64,000 nucleotides of DNA from NCBI RefSeq assembly GCF_032118995.1, contig NC_092662.1:1488001-1552000 (forward strand). Reading direction: 5' to 3'. This stretch comes from Asterias amurensis. Its lineage: Eukaryota; Echinodermata; Asteroidea; Forcipulatida; Asteriidae. Below are positions 55,363-64,000 of this stretch, in pieces; the stretch's first letter is position 1, and the number at the start of each line of letters is the position of its first letter. The notes beneath the pieces are model-generated. The model had not been told where the DNA came from. It was given only the letters and a program-made list of their open reading frames with translations, and ran no database searches. A program made the position numbers and the translations under genes.

Positions 55363-58300
55363 TCATCTGAATCTGAGGAATGGATACAGTTTAGGTCTCG
55401 TACATCGTCGTCTTCTTTTCGCCATGGGGAACTTGATTAGAGGAGGCAGGCGATCCTTCCAGTCACCCTGGTTTTAAGAAAGAAAACGAAGTTAGAAAGA
55501 TATATCATAATTTTTTATGTAAATACATGGTTTCTGTCATCACACTACAAAAAGGTTTACATGCTTATGTTTTCCTATTATCAATATACACACATATTTT
55601 TTTACTACACAGTAGAAAACGGTTGCATATATTACGAGCTTTTGTAAGGGTTGAATACATTAAAAACAGCTGTTTTCATGACGTTGATAACTTATGCACG
55701 CATTTACCGTTTAATTTGTTTAGGCTATCTGTAGTGCTAGGATTACCCTAAGGAGGAATTGTGATCAAAATGTGAATTATTTGACACTCGACAAGAACAC
55801 CAACTTTCGAGAAAAAAAATATCTGACTGAAACGCAGATCCTCCCAATCGATTTGCAGTAATATTATTGGTTAAACGTGACTCACATGGAATGGTTGCCC
55901 AGACGACCTGAGGCACTCCATGTCTATTGGCGCCTGATCTATGACGTATTGCCATAGCAATTTGACACTCGGTGTCCAAGTGATACTTTGAAATTGCCTG
56001 GCCACTGCTGCCGGAGAGAGGGCTTCAGAACGTTTGTTGTTTTTACCCCTGGTGAGTTCAATTTAAAAATCAAAGTAGATTTAAAGTATAACAATGAAAA
56101 CCAATCGGTTATTATCAAGTTGTTTAATTATTGTTAGGTTTGTACACTTGCCTTTACATCAAGTTCTTGATTTACGTAAAGGTTTTAATGTTAATTTATT
56201 TAAAATTACGTTAAGGATGACTAGTGGGTGTGACACAATAATAGTGTCCAGAACCGTCCATGTTAAAGGAGTTCTCAATTGAATTTTCTTACCCATTTAC
56301 GAATGTGAAGAACGCATCCAGTGCTGTATTGGAAACAGTACTTTTGCAAACCTCCAGACCACTGCTAGGATAGTAGTGCATGTAGTTAACACACATCTCG
56401 TCTTGTATCCCGAATCCACCCTGATGCAATACACAGAATATCAATGAGAGTTTAGTTTAGTCTGGCTACAGACTCACTGTGATCATGACGACAGTGCACC
56501 TTTAAGCAGATGGGTTATGTTTGTTTTTCTTTCTTAGAGAGCCTTAAATAATCTCGTTTGTAAATCATGCTGTACTAAATTTACAAAGGTTTGGTAATGA
56601 TGCTGATTATCATGAAAATGTAATAAGCTCTTACAAACACATCACTTAATTGTTTTAAGTGAAAATTCATTGCTGACAAAAAGTCTGAATCATAGGATCC
56701 ACATTAATTGTTATGAGATGTGTTAAAATAGTGGCATTTTCACCTTTTGGTAACCCTTTACACTAAATATCCTCAGTATTGCAGAAGATCAAGAGCAAGA
56801 TTTATGTATAATTTGGACAAAAAGTTTGAATTCAGACAAAAGTATAAAAATACTAAAAATCTCTTCCCTGTTAATATTATTATAATATTAAGGCGTTATC
56901 CTTACCAGTGTTGTGTTTCTTCGTGATGATGTATCATACCTGCATGTTGTAATCAGAGCATCTCCCTACGGTAAAAACCAGAAACAATACAAAGATTACA
57001 AACCCACCCAAATCTCATTCATAGTACATCTAAATTTAGATCGATAAAACGGCATGTTCTAAGTTGACATTTGTCCTACGGTCATCGATTTCACACTTGC
57101 TGGTGGATGTTGATGTAAATCGGTTGCTATGGTTACACACGCACTTACAAACCCATCCCTAGAGAAGTTACAGCTTATACGGAGTGCGTTTGCGATTCAG
57201 GTTGAGAAAGTGAATATAGATTGAATAAGAGTTACCTCATTACAAGATGTGAATATAAAAAAGAAATATAACGATTTCTTGAACCAGTCCAATTCTCCTA
57301 AGGTCATTCTATACATAAATTTCTCTCGATTCCCCCTCAGTTTGTTTCTTATAAATACTAAAGTATAGTCAAAGGCAGCTTACCGGGTAAACAGTGACAT
57401 CTTCTTTGAGTAAACGAATTTCCTGAACAAAGAGGAAAATCACATCTCATAAACTTATTAAGAAAATTTAACTAATGCAAATTTATTTGATTTTTAAAGG
57501 GAAATTTTGCGATTGGAATTGTTTGGGGAAAATAGTTTATTCCATCCTCTAGTAAGTTCTAGGTTTGTTTGAATGTCTGTGTTAATTGAATTTAATAATT
57601 ATTTTTAAGGGGAAACATTGGTTTTGGATTGGAGGTTTGGGGGAAAGCAGTTAATTTGTCATCCTTTGGTAAGTTCTATAATGGTTTATTTGAGTATGAT
57701 ATATTTTACCTGAAACATTGAGTCGTAATGGTTATCTCTATTGAGTTCGGGTATCTCTACTCCATTTCGGACATGTTTGGTCCAGACCCCGGTGCCGCTA
57801 AGATGAGTGTGAAGCTGGGACGCAAACACATGGATACCTTCTCTGGGAATTCCCTAAAGAAAGATTTGCAAACACATTTAAAAGTTGCCATCCTGTAAGA
57901 AGGGGATTTCAAGTTTCTTTGGACTATTCTGATGCAAAAGGAGCCAAGACGGAAGGGCATTCATGCAGCAAGTGACTTCAGTGGCATGTTTAACTGTTTG
58001 ACCAACTTGTCCACCACATAATGTCTTGCGTATTGTTGTAACAAAATTAACTACTCTAGAATTATGAAGTTTAGTCGTCAATACTTATAACTTTACAGTG
58101 GATTAGTCTTCTTTATTCAGTGATGGCTTCTTGATTTCTTAGGTTGATTTGGCGAGTACATCCAGGATGTTATAAAAGTATGACGCAAATTACGTGTGGT
58201 TAAGGGTTTATTCGAAACCACGTCTTTGCTTTGGAGTCCTGCTTTTTAGTGCGAGGTTTCATACAGGCAGACGGGGTCTAGGCCTGAGCCTGTAAGCCTA

Positions 58301-61300
58301 AGCCATGGTTTCGAACATGCATGCAATTCACCAACCTGGTGAGTGCAGTCTGGGGCACAGTATCCAGTGAGATAGAAACTAGTAGATGTAGGAGGTACGG
58401 AGAGGTTTGGTGAGTAGGTGGCTCCAACTTCTAGGATACCGGCATCGTGAGGTCTTAGAAATGGCGTGTAGTGAAACCGGATTCCAGAGCTGTCCAAAAC
58501 CCCTAAATGAGCAAAAATGAGTAGAATTTCGTCATTTCATCAATAAACATTTTGAGTGAATCGTTGCTTTGTGTTGGCCAAAATATCATTTTACAACGGT
58601 TTTAGTGGTTTGTGCTTGTGTGTGATCAGTTTGATAATTTCCTTCCTCCATGGTTTGATTTACGAAGGGGGACAGTCCCGTAGGAAAGACCTTTTGATTG
58701 ACAACATGGATAAGATTAAGAAATAAAAAAGGACGTATGTTTTTCGCATATCTAATTACTAAGATATATCTGAGCCCGTTAATTGACTTACGACCGTAGA
58801 CCTTATCTTCAACATGCCTTCTACTTTACCACCCCCCGCCCCTCCTTTATAAATCACCCTTACCCCGACCCTTATCTACCTTCTCTGTGTCCGAGGTTAT
58901 TGTAATGAACTTGGAGCATGACGTAGCTGGACTTCCCAGATCCACCAATCGGCACGCCGGCCTCTTTCGGGTACGAAAATGCCTGCCATATATAAGAGAT
59001 AACTGCTATTATTGAATCGTCATCATAACCATTTCAAAAACTTTGTTACATCTTGGAAATTGACTTTATATTGTTTTAAATTGTTTATTTTTATGTAGGC
59101 CTTTATTAACTCAGGTTCGTTAATATGGAGTCCCGCAAAAAGAACTTTCATGTAGGTTTGTTTGTAAATTGACTCTGTGTTAGGCCGTATCCGAACTGTC
59201 GACATCTAGGACTGGTGTTAAGGGTGTTGCTAAGGACCATATTAAGCTAAGGACGTCATATACTGCAACCATGGAGGTAGAAATAGACTACCTCCATGCT
59301 GCAACGCACGTGACGCAAAAAGTATAGCCATTGCTAGCCGTAGCTTCATCAACCGACCATTCGGACACGGCACGACAATATGCTGGATGGACCTACCCCC
59401 CTAAAAACATCCACAAGTGGGTAATAAAATGGGCCGGAGAAAAACACAAGGGGTAAGTTTAGCATTGTTATCCAATTTGGGTCAAAAATTTAAACAATCA
59501 CAATGAGTAAGTCCACATTTTGGTCTAATTTGGGCCCCCAATTTTTTTTTTTAACAAGCGTTGAGATGCAATCGAGTGGTGTTTGATTAATGTTTTTCTC
59601 ACCGTTGCACCCATTGCCCATGCGCCAATGACTCTCTTACATGGCTCCAGCTCAGAAGGTTGATCTTCATCCTCGCACTCACCGTTGTAGTCTGGTACTT
59701 CGACCCCTTCTGGAACGACACAATGGAATACCTCCATGTGGTGGACGACATCTTCGTTGCCAGGGGTGATCACTGACTCGTACTAAATATAGACCACGAT
59801 TTAATCACATGTAAACGATGAGGTCGTTATTTTGGGGCATTGAAAGGTGAAGATACAAGGCTTTATTAAAAATGAAGCCCCCCAGAACATGACTGCTGAA
59901 ACGTCGGTAAGACAACCAACATGAACATCAATCATTGCTATAATTCTTGAGGCTCATGTTTGCAAGGTTGACCAAGTCTTCTTAAACGAATGTGCTTTAT
60001 TTCTTGCAGATTGCTTGCATTTAAATCTTTGTTTAAATTTCAATTTAGCATCTATAACTAAGGCATACCTTAATGATGTGATGAATATCTTCAACATCCG
60101 GGAACTTTCTCACTCTGCACCAATACGTAGTTACTTGGTTAGGTATTTCAGTCTGAATGAAATTAGAAATAAATTTCATAACAATTAATTGGATTTAAAC
60201 ATTTTATTGTTTATTTTGTACATACAGTGCACTCCATTTACACTGACATCAAAGAGATTTTATGCAACTCAAAATTGTACTATTTCTTTTTGCCTTTTGA
60301 AATGATTGATCTAAAAAATATTGTGTTCATCAAACATCGTTGCCTGATAATTTCTTCTCAGCATTGATAAAATAATCATCGTATTCTATCTGGGAGTCTT
60401 AAGTTACATGTCTGCCAGCAGCATATTATTTCACTCTGTCGGTTCTCGTTCTCTGTTTTTCTATTACCTTAGTCTTGGTCTCAAGCAGTGTTTTTTCTAA
60501 AGTGGTAACATCTGACAGGTGATATCAATGCACGTGTACAGTGATGTCCACGAAGGCACGAAGCAAGGATAGATGTTTCTATGAAGGTTTCATTTCAGTG
60601 GAGGCTGATGCTCGAAAAACAATTTCAGAGGTACATCTTATCCGAAACAGAGCGTCTTCAAGGACAAGTGACTGCTCCAGACAATAGGGCAATAATGTTT
60701 CAAGATGTTTTATGCGGTATTGGACCATCGATTGGTACATTCTCAAGTGTTCGTTAAATCAACTGGTTTGATAGTTTATATTCTTTGTTCGTGATATCTA
60801 TAAATTACTGTAGTTTTTCATTAAATTCTTGGGATGCACTTAGGATGTACAGTCGCATCACCTTCTAAGATCTCGGCAGTTTGAAATTGATTATTTTCTG
60901 TGGGACAAAAATATTTTAGGGAGAATGTAAAAGAAGAAAGCTCTCTCAAACGCTTGTGATCATCCGATAAAAAGAGATAATCTGTTTGCAAATTGTTATT
61001 GAAATGATTGGTATGTTACGGCTAAATTTCGGTAAATGGCAGCTTTTCATAAGATGTTATGTTAATTTTCTAGAACGGGTTAGCCCTTGTTATAATACAA
61101 GTTCTACTCACATTGTGCATGGTAATATCTGCAGATTTGACATCTGACGGTACAGGGGGTGCTCGTCTTTTACTCTTTAGAAGCTGGACCCGCCGACTAG
61201 CTAGATCAGCATATTCTGGATTGATAAGTCCCGATGAGATCGTGGAGTGGTTCCCCCGGAGATAGATTAAATCCACGGTCCCACCCTTGCAATGATACAA

Positions 61301-63207
61301 ACCATAAAAAAGCATATAAAAGCTACTTTATATAAAACAAACTGTGATTTCCACGTTAATTACACAATTTTATGTGGACGCGTACCCCTCGTTCCCCGCA
61401 TGTCAATTGAAGTGTGTTGACGCAAGAGTCGCAAAGTATAAGAACCATGTCATAAAAGAACACTTTGCTATTTCTTGGCTAAGAAAAAGAACTGTAATTG
61501 ACGTTACAATTACAGAACTTTCTATGGGCATATATAAACATTGAAGTGTGATTTTGACGCAAAGGAAAGTTAGAAAGTTTACATTGATCATTTTTTTATA
61601 TAATTATTAAACCGTTTTTAAATGCATAATTACATCAATTTGATAGTCATGGCGATCACACGTGTCAAACTGTCGTCTGAAGTCGATCTCAAGATGCGCG
61701 GGTGATTGGTCGTAGAGCCCACCTCCTGTCACTCTCGATCCCAGGAGAACATAGTCGTCGTTGCCGCCATCTTTAAACATCACACCTTCGCTGTTGGTAT
61801 ACGCTTCCTTCCAACAACAATTAATATAAAACAATGGATTTCAAACTGCCTTTCATTTCAAAAACACAGTGTTTTTGATCTCCAAACCTTAGTTGAAATA
61901 ACGTGAAACAATGGAGGGGAAAAGACATTGTGGTGAATTGGCTGTTCTAGGATGAGACTCAATTAATTTTGTTTTCTTTTTGTGTTGTATTTTGATGTTT
62001 TTTGTTTCATTAGGCTATTTGCTTTTCTTTAAAAAAAAAAGAGGGCCTATAATCTGAAGCTTGGATTCATCTTGATTCATCTTGATTCATCAGATTTATA
62101 ACATGATATTGTCCATAATTATATAAAAGCGCATGATTTCAACTCTTTGGTGTAGTTAATATCGTTACTTTCAAAAAGTAATTGCAAAATTCGCTAAAAT
62201 AAATCATGACATTTTCCTTCTGAAATTATGCCGTTGACCCGAAGCAAGGTATGTGATATGTGAGATTCGGTAACGCCGAGAATCGATCGCTTCGTGCGAG
62301 TGTTGCTAGTTTATTTAGGCCGTCTGCCAAGTCTTCTGGCCGGGATCATATCGGCAAAGATACGGCCAAGATATTAATTTTCGCGTTAAGAGTTCATTTA
62401 TACTTGGAAACAAAAAATATTATAAAGTATTGAAGTTTTAACCTGAAATACTTGTGATTAAGGTGTTCAACTTTGTGAAACGTTTATTTGAATATGCAGC
62501 ACAGTCATTTTAACAAAACAACACAAACCGTGGAATTTGTTTCGTAAAAGTTAAAACAACATACCAAAATTCCACAAGGGAACTAATCGTTAACACTGTC
62601 ACAAATATATTTCTTTCTTCTTCTTTTTTTTTTGGGGGGGGGGGTAATTCAGTCAAATATAAAACCATACATTTGTTTCTTTATCAAACTGTAAAATCGC
62701 AAATTCATTTTTGGAACATTTTTTTCTTTTGGTATTATGGGGTTTCAATAAATGATTATTTTGAGCTCAGATCGAGAAAAAAATTATGCATATATTATAG
62801 GGTAGCCTATAAACACCTAAATATTTAATGTATTAAGTTACACTAAAACTATTTCAACGGAAACGGTTAGTTGGTTTGGGCATACAGAATTAAAGGACTT
62901 CGAGAAGTTGACTATCGACAACTGAGCCTTCAGTAGCGTCAGTACAGATCGATTTAACACCCAGTCTGTTGGGGCCCGTTTGCTTCGGGCACGGGGGGGG
63001 GCATTAAGTCATGATGCCTGAGCCACAGTGAGGAAAAATGAAAAGGTACTGTCAGTTTTACGGGAGATCCAGAGGGTAGCAAAAGCCCCTCTGGGTTTCA
63101 GAAGGTCTAAATTAAGTCAGTATTTCTGTGACGGCAGGGCATGTGATGAAGTCAATCGTACTGCGCCTTGAACACCCAGCAGGGTGGATATGTGCGCATT
63201 ACAAGTC

Positions 63208-63301
<94 letters not shown>

Positions 63302-63887
63302 AGGTCGAATGACCATAGTCACACTATGGTCACGGTTAGGGCCTAGGGTTTATTTCAAAGGAACAGAGAAGCGATATTTGTAAATATTATTGTCATCTAG
63401 TTTCACTCTGGTTACGTCGTTGATAACTTCTCATTAGAACTTGATAATTCTTGGCAGTATGCCTCTGAAAAGCGTATGACGTGTGTATTTTAGGAGGGAA
63501 ATTGCATCACAATTTCAGACAGTGTTTACAAAGTAGTCAGTTGGAAAGCAATTATAAACTTACCGTTACTTTCAAAATGCCACGTGGAAAGCAAAACACC
63601 ACAAGATCTGCCTTAACCAGTGATCCATCAGGTGACATACCGAAAGCGAACCATTCTCTGTTGTTTCGCGGTCGACTCTCTCCGTTTATCAGCGGGACAC
63701 TCAGCCTAAAGTCGACCGTCTCTTTCTCAAAATCGACGGCCCAAGATAAATCGGCCGCACGGTCGCTACCCTCCCCTTCCGGAACGAGTAAAACGTGGTA
63801 CGGGAGGTTAGAGTGCTGGTAACCGTCTGTCATAGATAGTAAAAATCCATGTACAAAACAAAGACAAACCAAGTATGTGCTTATCAT
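55363..63887 (-). CDS. DBH: Dopamine/tyramine beta-hydroxylase-like copper monooxygenase
   Basis: Copper type II, ascorbate-dependent monooxygenase; family members make noradrenaline or octopamine in secretory vesicles. 614 residues, 13 exons in transcript order: 63564-63887, 61634-61807, 61112-61285, 60069-60152, 59603-59782, 58880-58982, 58336-58502, 57710-57853, 57384-57422, 56906-56965, 56293-56420, 55886-56048, 55363-55467. Signal peptide MISTYLVCLCFVHGFLLS, then a DOMON domain (WAVDFEKETVDF, WFAFGMSPDG). The CuH ligands are His266 and His267 (HHMEVFHC) and His338 (LQVHYNN). The CuM ligands are His417 and His419 (QLHTHLSG) and Met492 (EMCVNYMHYYP). Length and sequence favour DBH/TBH over MOXD1, which has a hydrophobic C-terminus; here the tail is basic (AKRRRRCTRPK). 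Substrate is not determinable. The donor choice of exon 1 is the least certain splice. Confidence 0.9.
63208..63300. repeat. (ATT)n microsatellite, DBH-like intron 1
   Basis: About 30 uninterrupted TTA units. Uniform repeats of this length mutate fast and would be a polymorphic marker. Confidence 0.98.
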
Positions 63888-64000
63888 CTTTGAAATCAGT
63901 CTCGAAAATGCGGTTCAATGTGATTTTTTTTCTAAATAATGATGTTGCGACTGCCATGCACCGCCCTAAATACAAGAAATCAGTTTGCTCCGATGTGAAT

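Noticed and set aside
63128-63383. Tyrosine- or isoleucine-repeat protein
   Set aside because: The open frames exist only because the ATT microsatellite has no stops in those frames.
1-64000. LTR retrotransposons, proviruses or other capsid-bearing elements
   Set aside because: No reverse transcriptase, integrase, capsid-like or envelope-like frame and no long direct terminal repeats were seen.

Overview
The window looks like nuclear DNA of an invertebrate deuterostome, most likely an echinoderm and perhaps a sea star. That taxon is inferred from the gene families, the small-intron gene structure and the many short inverted-repeat elements; it was not tested by any search. Six protein-coding genes and one large non-coding gene can be read exon by exon. 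No LTR retrotransposon, provirus, Polinton or CRISPR array was recognised.

Left end (1-13.6 kb). The 5-prime end of a BiP/GRP78 (HSPA5) gene runs on the minus strand, with ER-stress elements upstream. Facing away from it on the plus strand is a non-coding snoRNA host gene, about 2374-13560. I resolve 26 short exons and 25 introns, and each intron carries exactly one full-length snoRNA: 22 box C/D and 3 H/ACA. Five of the C/D RNAs match human GAS5 residents (SNORD74, 76, 80, 79, 81), so I call the locus GAS5-like. It has grown by tandem duplication, including three nearly identical 605-bp units.

Middle left (14.6-28 kb). A SMYD3-like lysine methyltransferase gene (plus) is followed by a C2H2 zinc-finger gene (plus). 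The N-terminus of the zinc-finger protein aligns with the MADS/SRF domain without its basic residues.

Middle and right (28.4-64 kb). Two paralogous single-domain M2 peptidases (plus) resemble ACE2 more than ACE: both have the ACE2-type arginine in MWGRFW and full zinc-site motifs. A complete glomulin gene (GLMN, minus) lies between them. The right end holds a complete dopamine/tyramine beta-hydroxylase-like gene (DBH family, minus) with all six copper ligands. The two ACE2-like genes are nearly identical in some exons and strongly diverged in others, which suggests gene conversion.

The intergenic DNA and long introns contain MITE-like elements with TTAAAGG-type ends, foldback elements, tRNA-derived SINEs and simple repeats. 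The genes do not form an operon. The tightest functional unit is the snoRNA host gene, which serves rRNA 2'-O-methylation and pseudouridylation.
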